Shown here in pieces: positions 8,132-16,542 of a DNA stretch of 53,580 nt (its first letter is position 1; each line of letters starts with the position of its first letter). The DNA comes from Thermomicrobiales bacterium (lineage in GTDB: Bacteria; Chloroflexota; Chloroflexia; Thermomicrobiales; UBA6265): positions 1 to 53,580 of the forward strand of contig JAGQGU010000018.1 in NCBI GenBank assembly GCA_020432165.1, written 5' to 3'. The notes beneath the pieces are model-generated. The model was not told where the DNA came from and made no database searches. It saw nothing but the letters and a program-made list of their open reading frames with translations. A program made the translations under genes and the position numbers.

Positions 8132-8782
8132 CTACTCCACCAGAGCCTCTTCCCGAGGGCCAAAGACGAAGAGATGATCGAGCCAGGGCGATGGCTCCTG
8201 GCTCCATGTGTATGCGCGCACTTGCTCTGGTGAACGGCGTCCGCTCACAAGACGACCCAGTTCCCACCAGCCGACTTGGACTGACGCCTGCGGATCATCG
8301 CCTCCGATATCCAACGCCTTAGATTCCGTGACGATACGAAGCGGAGGGGTACCCTCTTCGCGCCAGACGTGATCCAACGCTTCCAGATAGAAGAGCGTCA
8401 CAGAACGTACAACCGGCAGGTCACGCGTCTGCGTGTTCCCCAGGGCACCGCGAATATCGAACTCGTGGGTAACGAGATCGGCCACGAGTACCGCTCCGTA
8501 GATCTCGAAGATACCCGGGGTTGTATTGGCACGATGGTGCCACTCCGCCATCAGATCACCGAGTGACCGACCCTGCACGCGCGCAATGTGACTGGCGCTC
8601 CACTCATCGCCATCGCCGAGACTCCGCGCCGATGCATCGACAAAAACACCCAACAGATGCGCGACGGTGTCCCGGATAGTCCAGCCAGGGCAGGCGGGAA
8701 CGGGCGTATCAGCGTTCTGTTTGTTCACCAATGTCTGAATACGACCAAGACTCTGTTGATAGAGCACACGATAGGCGGGCAT
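8132..8782 (-). CDS. DinB/maleylpyruvate isomerase-like (mycothiol-dependent type N-terminal domain) protein
   Basis: A protein of 216 residues. The N-terminal four-helix part has the family opening: a helix with a Gln-rich region, then VPACPGWTIRDTVAHLLG, the hallmark phrase of the mycothiol maleylpyruvate isomerase N-terminal domain. The metal-site His of HLLG and a later His in LVTHEFDIRGALG (family: HxxDxxxAL) are present. The C-terminal 70 residues resemble the small alpha/beta domain found in such proteins. Many relatives are annotated only as TIGR03083-type proteins, and Chloroflexota need not make mycothiol, so the thiol partner is open. Single gene, convergent with the flavoprotein gene. 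Confidence 0.75.
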   Translation of the reverse strand: MPAYRVLYQQSLGRIQTLVNKQNADTPVPACPGWTIRDTVAHLLGVFVDASARSLGDGDEWSASHIARVQGRSLGDLMAEWHHRANTTPGIFEIYGAVLVADLVTHEFDIRGALGNTQTRDLPVVRSVTLFYLEALDHVWREEGTPPLRIVTESKALDIGGDDPQASVQVGWWELGRLVSGRRSPEQVRAYTWSQEPSPWLDHLFVFGPREEALVE

Positions 8783-8966
8783 GAATATCTCCTCAATATC
8801 GAGGGAAGTATAGGCCGTGATCTATATCGTGATATCGTCTCTGCCCGCCAGCGGCACCAGATTCATCCGCGATGGGCGTACATCCATACGCTGGTGACGT
8901 ATAGTCACATATTCCACCCGGAACACTCCAGAATCCTTCCCAATCCATGAAGAACAAATGTTTGTC

Positions 8967-8995
8967 TTGCCATGATGTCACAGGATGGCTATAGT
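8967..8995 (+). promoter_or_regulatory. Sigma-70-type promoter of the LysM/C39 gene
   Basis: TTGCCA (8967-8972), a 17-base spacer and TATAGT (8990-8995). This is close to consensus with ideal spacing. Transcription would begin near 9002 and give a leader of about 38 bases to the ATG at 9040. That makes the longer open frame from 9001 unlikely to be the real start. Confidence 0.6.
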
Positions 8996-9039
8996 CATTC
9001 GTGTACGTACAGGTACGTGTAGGCATGGAGGAGAGAATC

Positions 9040-10590
9040 ATGACCATCGTTCTTGGGCGCCGTCCGGCAGCGACGCCGACTGCAACCCAGCAACGACGAG
9101 AGCAATGGGTGCAGCACTTTCGTGACGGTTCACCAGAACCCGAACAGGTGGTGATTCCAACCGTTCCGGTCATGACGAATGGCCTGGCACCGGTGCCAGT
9201 GGCCGAGATTCGGGGCAAGCATCGCGGAATCTACGCCAGCAACAAGCGGCGACGCGCCGCCGCACCCAACGGTGTGGTCGGACTTTACGCCAGTCGGCTG
9301 GACGCCCAGTCAGCGGGACGCCTCTCCACGATCTCCGCGCAGCCACGTATCGCCACAAACCAGATCGGACGTGGCTCCCGTGCGCACTATGAAACGCTGT
9401 ATCCATCAAAAAATCTGGAGTTGCGCATTCCCGAGCCATCGCTCCCGCTTCAGGCAAAAGTGCATGAAACACGAGGGAGCATCATCGCCAAGACCACAGC
9501 AATCATCGCTTGGCGGCCTCAAATCACCGTGCCGCACATTTCTTTCACGCAAGGGCATCGCCTCGCAAATTCCAAACGAGCACTCTATGCCTCCATGGCT
9601 GCCCTCGTGCTGATGGTGGGTATGGCAACCAGCACGCTGGCCGCAAGTCAGTATCGCTACGAGGTGCAGGAGGGCGATACGCTCGATTCGATTGCGGCGG
9701 AGTTCGGGGTTGATCCGGAAGCGATCTATCGCTCCAGCTACATGCCGTATGGATACGACGTTACCGCCGGTCAGATCATCGTGATTCCGGAGGAAGGTCA
9801 GTCGCCAGCAGATGCCGCCCAGATGGCGGCGGAGAACGAGGGCACCAGCCCATGGGCGGTCGGCGCCCACACCGTGGCATACGGTGATACCTTCGATAGT
9901 GTCGCGGCGGCATGGGGCGTACCCGTGGATCATCTGATCGCCTTCAATCCCGATCTCGATCCGCAGAATCTGATTGTCGGACAACACATCATCATTCCGT
10001 GGGAGCGCGATACCAATGTGGCACGCCCGCAGATCACGGCACAACCGATTGTGATGCTGGATGTGCCCAACTATGTGCAGACCCGCAATCTGAGCTGCGA
10101 GTATGCGGCTACCCATGCCGCTACTACCGCCTTCGGGACAGGAATCGATGAGCAGGTCTTTATCGATACCGTGCCATCTGCAGCCAATCCGCACTATGGC
10201 TATCGTGGCAATATCGATGGGTACTGGGGAAACACCGATGATTACGGTGTCTATGCGGAAGCGCTGGTACCGGTGCTGAATGCGCATGGCTATGTCGGCG
10301 AGGTCTTCTATTCCGAGGGCGATACCACCGAGCTGATTGCCCAGCTGGATGCCGGACATCCAGTGGTGACCTGGCTCGGATTCTGGGGCGATACCCGTGA
10401 GCGCCTTGATGATGATGGCACATATTCCGTCTTCTCCGGCATGCACGTAGTCACGGTAGTTGGCTACGACGAACTGGGTGTCTACGTGATGGATCCGGCC
10501 CACGGCGTGACCCAACATTACGATTGGGATACCTTCACCGCGATGTGGAGTGTGGTGGACGGCATGTCCATGGCTGTCTATCCGATGTAA
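9040..10590 (+). CDS. Membrane-anchored protein with two LysM domains and a C39-like cysteine peptidase domain
   Basis: A protein of 516 residues from the ATG at 9040, which has GGAGGAGA seven bases upstream. Order: a hydrophilic, basic N-terminal part of about 180 residues; one membrane segment at about 182-202 (LYASMAALVLMVGMATSTLA); LysM 1 at about 204-252 (YEVQEGDTLDSIAAEFGV); LysM 2 at about 276-322; and a C39_2-like peptidase domain from about 337. Its probable catalytic residues are C353 (LSCEYAATHA), H469 (SGMHVVTVVGYDE) and D485 (YVMDPAHG). LysM domains bind peptidoglycan, so the peptidase is likely held at the wall outside the cell. Substrate unknown. A strong promoter and a strong terminator make it a single-gene unit. 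Confidence 0.85.
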   Translation: MTIVLGRRPAATPTATQQRREQWVQHFRDGSPEPEQVVIPTVPVMTNGLAPVPVAEIRGKHRGIYASNKRRRAAAPNGVVGLYASRLDAQSAGRLSTISAQPRIATNQIGRGSRAHYETLYPSKNLELRIPEPSLPLQAKVHETRGSIIAKTTAIIAWRPQITVPHISFTQGHRLANSKRALYASMAALVLMVGMATSTLAASQYRYEVQEGDTLDSIAAEFGVDPEAIYRSSYMPYGYDVTAGQIIVIPEEGQSPADAAQMAAENEGTSPWAVGAHTVAYGDTFDSVAAAWGVPVDHLIAFNPDLDPQNLIVGQHIIIPWERDTNVARPQITAQPIVMLDVPNYVQTRNLSCEYAATHAATTAFGTGIDEQVFIDTVPSAANPHYGYRGNIDGYWGNTDDYGVYAEALVPVLNAHGYVGEVFYSEGDTTELIAQLDAGHPVVTWLGFWGDTRERLDDDGTYSVFSGMHVVTVVGYDELGVYVMDPAHGVTQHYDWDTFTAMWSVVDGMSMAVYPM

Positions 10591-10600
10591 ATCGATGTCG

Positions 10601-10638
10601 AAAGACCCTCGGACGGGCAATCCGCCGAGGGTCTTTTT
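10601..10638 (+). terminator. Rho-independent terminator of the LysM/C39 gene
   Basis: Arms AAAGACCCTCGG (10601-10612) and CCGAGGGTCTTT (10625-10636) form a perfect 12-base stem, and the 3' end runs into TTTTT. It lies 10 bases past the stop codon. Confidence 0.9.
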
Positions 10639-10721
10639 GTGTCTATCGAATTCCCCATGAGTGGCGTGCTACGATATCGCGGTAACGTCCGCTGTTTTCG
10701 CACGTTCTGAAAGCTGTTGCT

Positions 10722-11312
10722 ATGCCTGCTGCCTCTGTCACCTCGCGATCTGCCGGAATGGATACGTTGGGCGAACTCTTCTCCTCGCGCATCCGGGCAA
10801 GTGTGCTTGCCTATCTGGTCGCACGGGAGGAAGCTCGCTTCAGCCTGACGGAGCTCAGCCGGGCGCTTAATCTTTCTGTGAGTTCGGTGCAGCACGAATG
10901 CTACAAGCTGGAACGACTGGGTGTGCTCAAGGGCCGCCGTGAAGGAGCCAGCCGACGCTATTGGCTGGATCGCGAGCAGCCCTTCGTGCCGGTGCTGATG
11001 TGGCTGGTGATCACCGTGGTTGGGCAGAACCAGGTGTTGGGCTACGCGCTTCAGGATATCGAAGGCCTCACAGGTGCGGTATTGAGCACAGGTGGACTTA
11101 CCCTGGTGGGCGATCTTGGCCTGGATCAACTGGCCATCGTGCAGGAACGGGCCGAGAAAATCCTCGATACCGCCAATCTGAATGTGGCATTCTACGATCC
11201 GGCGACGTGGCAGACGTACGCCGCAGAGCATCACCACACGATTCGCGATCTGCAGTCGGCCTCCCCCGAGGTGCTGCTGGAAACCGGAAGTGTGTTCAAG
11301 GATCTGTTCTAG
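10722..11312 (+). CDS. ArsR-like winged-helix transcriptional regulator
   Basis: A protein of 196 residues. After a short tail, residues about 15-75 form a winged helix-turn-helix: ELFSSRIRASVLAYLV, FSLTELSRALNLSVSSVQHE, YKLERLGVLKGRREGASRRY. This matches the ArsR-like group in which the DNA-binding domain precedes a nucleotidyltransferase-like or unknown C-terminal part. The C-terminal half (GLTLVGDLGLDQL, LNVAFYDPATWQ) is of that kind but lacks the usual GSxxxG(x)SD nucleotidyltransferase motif. The ATG at 10758 (MDTLGELFSS) is an equally good start. The stop codon directly abuts the ATG of the phosphofructokinase gene, so it probably controls or is co-expressed with it. Confidence 0.7.
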   Translation: MPAASVTSRSAGMDTLGELFSSRIRASVLAYLVAREEARFSLTELSRALNLSVSSVQHECYKLERLGVLKGRREGASRRYWLDREQPFVPVLMWLVITVVGQNQVLGYALQDIEGLTGAVLSTGGLTLVGDLGLDQLAIVQERAEKILDTANLNVAFYDPATWQTYAAEHHHTIRDLQSASPEVLLETGSVFKDLF

Positions 11313-12902
11313 ATGAACCAATACCAACCAGCAACGCTTCTTGTCGGACAATCCGGTGGTGCCACCGCGGTTATCAATGCCAGTCTGGCAGGAATTGTGG
11401 CAGCGGCACAGGCAACGGGTTCGTGGCCCCGAATTCTTGGTCTCGCGCATGGTATCGAAGGGCTCTTCACCCGGCGCTTCCACGATCTCTCCGATATCTC
11501 TGCGGAGCAGCTACAGCTTCTCGCCAATACACCCTCGGCAGCGCTGGGCACTGGTCGCTACAAGCTGAAGGATGACGATCTCGCCCGTGTGGTCCACACC
11601 ATGCACGGCCTCGGCGTAACGGCCTTCGCCTATATAGGCGGCAATGATTCGGCGGACACAGCACATCGGATTGGGAGCTTCGCACGCAATATCGGCTACG
11701 ACCTGCAGGTTATGAGCGTACCCAAAACCATCGATAACGATCTGCCGGATACCGATTTCTGCCCTGGTTACCCAAGTATCGCCCGCTATCTGGGCACCGC
11801 CACTCGCGATGCGGTGTATGACACCGTCGCCAGTCCGCAAATCTACCCGGTCAAGTTCATGGAAGTGATGGGGCGGGATGCCGGCTGGGTGGCCGCCGCC
11901 TGTACGGCTGGCTTGAGTGCCGATGAACAGGATATGGCACCGTTGCTCATGCTGCCGGAGCGTGCTCCAGCCAATAGACAAGCCGTACTGGAAGCAATCG
12001 AAAAAGATATCGACCGACGCGGTTACTCCGTGGTGGTCGTGCCGGAAACAATGCGTGCTGCCGATGGCAGTCACTTTGGTGGTGATGAACCGGAATATGT
12101 CGACCCTTTCGGGCATCCCTATTACGCCAGCACCGGGGCCGCATTGACTCGCCTGGTGCAAACCGAACTGGGTCTGCGCGCACGCTATGAAAAGCCAGGT
12201 ACCAGCGCCCGCATGAGCATCTCACTCGCATCGAGTGTCGATCTGGAGATGGCATGGAAACTGGGTGCCGAAGCAATTCATGCTATTCAACGTGGTGAAT
12301 CGGGCAAGATGACGGCGCTCAAGCGCGTGCCCGACGGATTCGAGATCGTGCTGGTACCGCAAACGAATATTGCCAACCGCGTTCGTCACCTCGACGACGA
12401 CTTCATCGGTGCCGATGGCATGAGTGTGACACCGGCTTTTCACAGCTATCTGCAACCATTGTTGGGCGAGCATCCTTTCCCGACCTATATGCGTCTGCCC
12501 GATCCAGTTGCTTTTAGCGGTAGCGAACCTGCAACTCCCAGCGTATCTCCGGTGCAGATACCTGCTGATCAGGAAGCAACTGCCGATCTCGATCTGGCGG
12601 TTGGTGATGGTGAGGATGGGTATGGGATCGACGCCCATGGCGATCGCTTCGTGATCAAGATCGGTCAGGATGTGATCGGCTCCTGCGGAAACAAAATTGG
12701 CGAAGTGGTGGATGTGCGCGATGACTATCTTGTGGTGGAGAAGGGATTCTTCAATCCAGAAGATATCTATGTGCCCAAAGACACTATTCGCAGCTTCGAT
12801 GAGCACCATCTCAAGCTGAATGTCAGCCGCGATGCCTCATCGCACGCGGGTTGGGAAGATGATCCCGATGCATCCGGCGATGATCAGACTCCTGTTATGT
12901 AA
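11313..12902 (+). CDS. 6-phosphofructokinase, PPi-dependent type, fused to a C-terminal DUF2171-like domain
   Basis: A protein of 529 residues. Residues 1 to about 410 are a PfkA-fold enzyme that converts fructose 6-phosphate to fructose 1,6-bisphosphate. The active-site phrases are GGNDS (109-113), PKTIDND (137-143) and MEVMGRDAGW (183-192). The Asp after GGN and the Lys of PKTIDND are the marks of pyrophosphate-using enzymes (ATP enzymes have GGDGS and PGTIDND), so PPi is the likely phosphoryl donor and the reaction reversible. Residues about 440-500 add IGQDVIGSCGNKIGEVVDV...DDYLVVEKG...DIYVPKDTI, which matches the small PRC-barrel-like DUF2171 domain of stress-type proteins, followed by an acidic tail. 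The start abuts the upstream regulator's stop. Confidence 0.85.
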   Translation: MNQYQPATLLVGQSGGATAVINASLAGIVAAAQATGSWPRILGLAHGIEGLFTRRFHDLSDISAEQLQLLANTPSAALGTGRYKLKDDDLARVVHTMHGLGVTAFAYIGGNDSADTAHRIGSFARNIGYDLQVMSVPKTIDNDLPDTDFCPGYPSIARYLGTATRDAVYDTVASPQIYPVKFMEVMGRDAGWVAAACTAGLSADEQDMAPLLMLPERAPANRQAVLEAIEKDIDRRGYSVVVVPETMRAADGSHFGGDEPEYVDPFGHPYYASTGAALTRLVQTELGLRARYEKPGTSARMSISLASSVDLEMAWKLGAEAIHAIQRGESGKMTALKRVPDGFEIVLVPQTNIANRVRHLDDDFIGADGMSVTPAFHSYLQPLLGEHPFPTYMRLPDPVAFSGSEPATPSVSPVQIPADQEATADLDLAVGDGEDGYGIDAHGDRFVIKIGQDVIGSCGNKIGEVVDVRDDYLVVEKGFFNPEDIYVPKDTIRSFDEHHLKLNVSRDASSHAGWEDDPDASGDDQTPVM

Positions 12903-12970
12903 TATCGCGCTACCTCTATCCGCTCTGGTAGGCTGAACACAAGCAGAACGGCGGAAAGGAGCGAACGACC

Positions 12971-15130
12971 ATGCGCAATTTGCTGGGACGGCTGCATGCA
13001 CGCACCGACGAACAGCGCGTGGAAATCGCGAAGCTCTGGCGTGTCTCCGTTTTCGAGCGCGATAGCCGTCAGTACATCGGTCGCATCTATCAGGTGATGA
13101 CCGATATCCGTGCCATTCGCGATACATGGACACGCCTTGGCGAAACCGAACATCTCATCATCAATCAACTCTCCACAGAGAATGCCGTACCCCTGGCCTT
13201 TGCTGATCTCACCCGAGACCTGGAGGAGAAGGGTGGTACGCAGGCAGTCCAAAATCTCCTCGCCTGGGGGATCATCTCCGTCGATGGCGATCTCACTACC
13301 CTGCCACAGAACGATATCGGGCTCTTTATCCCGGGTGAGCTGATGTTGCTCTTTCGGCGCGTGATCGAAGAACAACAGGCCGGTGATATCAGTGACTATT
13401 CGATTCGGCGGCTCCTGGAAATGCGCGATGACGTCGAACTGGAGATCTCCGCAACCAAGTGGGGATTGCGGGCAATGCCAGGGCTCAAACGTCGCGCGGA
13501 TGTGATCGCGGAGATTCTGGATGCCATCCCCGCTCCGGGCCGCATGGATAGCGTCCTGAGTCATCTCAAGCAGCCGGCAGCATCGATTTGGCGAGCGATG
13601 CTGGCGGCTGAGGATGCCGATCCCCAACCCTACGACGCCATCATTGATCGCGCCGGCCTCACGGTAGCCGCTGCTCCGCTTGGGTTGGCGGTAGAACACG
13701 CTACCAGATTGCGAGGTGCACTCGAAGCGCTGGAGAACTCGCTGCTGGTGAATCACACCTGGCTGCCCGATGGCAGTCGGGGATTCTTCGTTCCGGAGGA
13801 GCTACGAAATCCGCAGTCGGTGCCGGTCAAGGTCCCGTTGAGTCCGATTCAGCCATTGCCAGAAGGCACGGTAACGGCATCGGAGGCAGAACATCCTTTC
13901 GCCCTGGCGTGGGATGTGATGACGGTGGTGCGCGAGATCGCCGCCAAGGGGCCGCCGGTGTGGATCCCCGGTCAGGAACTTCCTACCCATTGGTTGCGGC
14001 TCATCAATAGTCGCCTCTGGTTCCATGGTGAAAGCGAACCGCCGCCGGGCTACGCCGCTACCCTGCTCCATCTGGCGATGGGTGTAGGAGCACTGGAACC
14101 AGCACCGCGTACACCTGGTATGGAGAAGGCCGCAATCAAGCCCGTACCCGGCCGAAATGTCCGCTGGTGGCGTGGACTCGGCTTCGCTGAACAGACCGAG
14201 CGCCTGCGACAGCAGTGGCTCAGCACCGACTTCTGGGTGGAAGGTAGGGAGTCGGGCGAGATCGAGATACGCTCGGCAGACTGGATTCGCTTCCGGCATC
14301 GATTGCTGACCGCCATCGCCCGCTTCGATCCGGATGAGTGGGTGATGATTCACGATGCCAGTCTGCGACTCGCCGAGCAGGACCTGACGATTCTCGGCGA
14401 TACCTTTGAGGCTGTTGCCACGCGTCCCAGCCTGCGCTCGCGACGCAATGCCATCGGGGCAGCGATTGAGGTGGAGCTAACCACCGGCTTCCGTTGGTTT
14501 GGGTTTGTGGAAACCCAGCTGCTGGATGGCCAGGGAATAGCCATGCGCGTGACACCCGCTGCGGTTGCGGCCGCGCGGGATATCGCGGCAATGCCGGAGA
14601 GTACTGATCCCACATCGGGTCCCATTTTGACGGTGAATCACGAGGGCGTGATCGTGCTCAGGCGTCCGGCACCGGTGCATATCTGGAGTCTGACAGCGTT
14701 TGCTGAGAGCGAGGAACTCGCACCGAAAGCGATCTACCAACTACGAATGCAGAGTGTTGGGGCCGCGCTGGGTGCGGGATTTGATCTACAGCAGATCACG
14801 ACCTATCTGGAGAATCAGAGCGGCGCTCCCCTCCCCGATCCGCTGGAGACCAAGTTACGCGAGTGGACCGCAGGCTACAAGCGGGTGAAGCTCCGGCGCG
14901 CAGTGATGCTGGAACTGGATGTGCCCGTTGGATTGGCCGATCTGCGCAGCGTACTGGAAGGTGCCGGATTCGAAGTTGTGCCCTCGCCAGATAACGCCGT
15001 GATGGTGATGCTGCCGGATAGTGGTGACGATGGCGGCGAAGCGGAACGCAATCTGACCAAAGTGCTGCGCAAGGCCGGATATGTAGGACTGTGGGTGAAA
15101 GCCCAGCGTGATGCGCCGGACGCAGGATGA
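12971..15130 (+). CDS. Helicase-associated (XPB-like, Helicase_C_3) domain protein without a helicase core
   Basis: A protein of 719 residues. The N-terminal half is mostly helical, with winged-helix-like stretches (LGETEHLIINQLST, FADLTRDLEEKGGTQAVQNLLAWG). The C-terminal third, from about residue 540, carries the Helicase_C_3 pattern: LTVNHEGVIVLRRPAPVHI, IYQLRMQSVGAALGAGFDLQ, ITTYLENQSGAPLPDPLETK. This resembles the XPB/Ssl2-associated domain found in large actinobacterial and Chloroflexi proteins. No Walker A or DEAH box is present, so it is not itself a motor. A role in DNA repair or transcription is only an inference. It has its own GGAAAGGAG ribosome binding site upstream of the ATG. 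Confidence 0.7.
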   Translation: MRNLLGRLHARTDEQRVEIAKLWRVSVFERDSRQYIGRIYQVMTDIRAIRDTWTRLGETEHLIINQLSTENAVPLAFADLTRDLEEKGGTQAVQNLLAWGIISVDGDLTTLPQNDIGLFIPGELMLLFRRVIEEQQAGDISDYSIRRLLEMRDDVELEISATKWGLRAMPGLKRRADVIAEILDAIPAPGRMDSVLSHLKQPAASIWRAMLAAEDADPQPYDAIIDRAGLTVAAAPLGLAVEHATRLRGALEALENSLLVNHTWLPDGSRGFFVPEELRNPQSVPVKVPLSPIQPLPEGTVTASEAEHPFALAWDVMTVVREIAAKGPPVWIPGQELPTHWLRLINSRLWFHGESEPPPGYAATLLHLAMGVGALEPAPRTPGMEKAAIKPVPGRNVRWWRGLGFAEQTERLRQQWLSTDFWVEGRESGEIEIRSADWIRFRHRLLTAIARFDPDEWVMIHDASLRLAEQDLTILGDTFEAVATRPSLRSRRNAIGAAIEVELTTGFRWFGFVETQLLDGQGIAMRVTPAAVAAARDIAAMPESTDPTSGPILTVNHEGVIVLRRPAPVHIWSLTAFAESEELAPKAIYQLRMQSVGAALGAGFDLQQITTYLENQSGAPLPDPLETKLREWTAGYKRVKLRRAVMLELDVPVGLADLRSVLEGAGFEVVPSPDNAVMVMLPDSGDDGGEAERNLTKVLRKAGYVGLWVKAQRDAPDAG

Positions 15131-15232
15131 CACCGGACCGCAATATTCAAGAAGAGACATGTACTGCCACGGACGATACTCGTATCAGAGAAAATGGATA
15201 TCATCGCGCGGACTGCGCAAAGGAGGAACGTC

Positions 15233-16015
15233 ATGCCAGCAAACGACAAGGTGATCTACGGTGCCCCATGCTGGGTTGATCTGACCAATGGCAATCTGGA
15301 AGGAACCAAGGCCTTCTACCATGCCCTCTTTGGTTGGGAATTTGAGGACATGGGCGAAGACTTCGGCCACTACAATATCATTACCATCGGCGAGGATGCC
15401 GTTGGTGGGTGCATGCAGTATTCGCCCGAATTCATGGGTCCGGTGGAAATCAACGCCTGGTCAGTCTTTTTCTCCCAGCCAGATGCTGAGGCCGCGCTGC
15501 AGACTGCCGTTGCGCATGGTGGTTCGGTGGTCGCACCGGCCATGAAAGTGGCACAACAGGGCACGAACGCGGCCGCGGCGGATCCAACCGGTGCCGCCTA
15601 CGGTGTGTGGCAACCCGATCAGCGCGTAGGATTCGACCGCTGGGGTGAGCACGGTTTCCCGGGATGGTTTGAACTGCAGACGCGGGATTTCGATGCATCC
15701 ACCGCCTACTATTCTGCGGTTCTTCCGGCGGAACTCGGCGATGAACCTATGCCGGAAGGGATGCGCTACAAGACGCTCAATATCAATGGAATGCCGCATG
15801 CAGGGATCTACGACGCAACCACCGATCTTCCGGAAGGCGTGCCGAACTACTGGGCGGTCTACTTCATTGTGAACGATACGGATGCAGCGGTTGAAGCAGC
15901 GGTAGCGCAAGGCGGTACCGCCGGGCCAGCCACGGACTCTGCACATGGTCGCTTTGCCGCGATCACCGATCCCGCTGGGGCGTTCTTCTTTGTCATCAGC
16001 GGAGAAGAGAGCTAG
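15233..16015 (+). CDS. VOC (glyoxalase/bleomycin-resistance fold) protein with two tandem domains
   Basis: A protein of 260 residues, starting at the ATG at 15233 with AGGAGG six bases upstream; the longer frame from 15194 lacks such a site. Two VOC half-domains follow each other: residues about 8-125 (GAPCWVDLTNGNLEGTKAFY, LFGWEFEDMG, ADPTGAAYGVWQP) and about 135-260 (GWFELQTRDFDASTAYYSAV, AITDPAGAFFFVIS). Such tandem proteins of about 260 residues are common in actinobacteria and Chloroflexi and are often labelled CFP32-like hydroxylases or glyoxalases, without a known substrate. It converges with the next gene across the structured region. Confidence 0.85.
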   Translation: MPANDKVIYGAPCWVDLTNGNLEGTKAFYHALFGWEFEDMGEDFGHYNIITIGEDAVGGCMQYSPEFMGPVEINAWSVFFSQPDAEAALQTAVAHGGSVVAPAMKVAQQGTNAAAADPTGAAYGVWQPDQRVGFDRWGEHGFPGWFELQTRDFDASTAYYSAVLPAELGDEPMPEGMRYKTLNINGMPHAGIYDATTDLPEGVPNYWAVYFIVNDTDAAVEAAVAQGGTAGPATDSAHGRFAAITDPAGAFFFVISGEES

Positions 16016-16036
16016 TCCGTTGGTTACGGCGGAAGC

Positions 16037-16222
16037 GTAGACCTGGGCCTCGGAGTGCCGAAGGCACGGAGAGTTGCCCGGGTTCCCGTACTCGGTGGGT
16101 GTCAACTCCGCCACCTGTTCCAGGCTCTCAGGCTGGACGGCTACTTGAACCAGCCCCCTGCGGCTCCGCTCGAGATCGCAGGGTCGCCGCGACGTCCCGT
16201 CGCTGGCGAGGGACGAGTCTAC
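16037..16222. ncRNA. Candidate structured RNA or element in a convergent gap
   Basis: A 186-base segment whose ends pair (GTAGAC 16037-16042 with GTCTAC 16217-16222) and whose inside holds several good stems. On the minus strand, in order: CGTCCC/GGGACG with inner TCGC/GCGA; CCCTGCG/CGCAGGG; GGCTGG/CCAGCC; GGTGG/CCACC or the alternative GGAGTTG/CAACTC; and GTGCC-TTC-GGCAC. A TTGACA sits on the minus strand at 16249-16244, but the matching -10 is poor and the start would fall inside the closing stem. I could not fit it to SRP RNA, RNase P, tmRNA, 6S or a T-box consensus. Strand and identity are open. Confidence 0.3.
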
Positions 16223-16260
16223 TCTTGGCATGAGATGTCATTCTGTCAATACCGGTGGAG

Positions 16261-16452
16261 CTAATCCTTGCGTTTGTCGGGCAGGATATTGCCGAACTGC
16301 AGGGCGAGCAGAAAGATCAGATCGCTGACGGCAACAGCGATGAGAATGGCGCGGAGCGGCATGGCAACCTGACTGGCGATTACCAGCATGACCAGCACAC
16401 CCGCGCCAAGCGCGAATTTCACGATGGGATTAATCGGTTCGCCTGTGTTCAT
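16261..16452 (-). CDS. Small membrane protein, two hydrophobic segments
   Basis: A protein of 63 residues with two hydrophobic helices (about residues 10-28 and 31-52) joined by a tight turn, and a charged end (PDKRKD). It follows the terminator of rplY on the same strand and so should have its own promoter. No family was recognised. Real coding is supported by the clean hydrophobic pattern and by its fitting the gap; function is unknown. Confidence 0.6.
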   Translation of the reverse strand: MNTGEPINPIVKFALGAGVLVMLVIASQVAMPLRAILIAVAVSDLIFLLALQFGNILPDKRKD

Positions 16453-16475
16453 CGCATCTGACCCACATAAACAAC

Positions 16476-16504
16476 AAAAAGGCGGCGGAACATATTCCGC
16501 CGCC
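16476..16504 (-). terminator. Rho-independent terminator of rplY
   Basis: On the minus strand GGCGGCGGAA / TTCCGCCGCC arms around a 4-base loop are followed by TTTTT. They lie 38 bases beyond the rplY stop codon, between rplY and the small membrane gene. Confidence 0.9.
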
Positions 16505-16542
16505 TTCTGTTTACACCAACGAATGCAGTTGATGCCAGAGGA

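Noticed and set aside
9406-10620. A 404-codon open frame opposite the LysM/C39 gene
   Set aside because: It is rich in His, Arg and Ile in a pattern typical of antisense of GC-rich genes, has no motif, and the plus strand has promoter, ribosome site, domains and terminator.
11639-11653. GGNDS in the phosphofructokinase taken as a damaged active site
   Set aside because: GGNDS together with PKTIDND is a known variant of PPi-dependent enzymes, so I read it as normal for the type.
16037-16222. Considered as a T-box, SRP RNA, tmRNA, RNase P or 6S RNA
   Set aside because: I could not find TGGnACC, the SRP tetraloop consensus, a tRNA-like end, the RNase P GAGGAAAGTCC motif or a 6S rod with central bubble. 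It stays unidentified.
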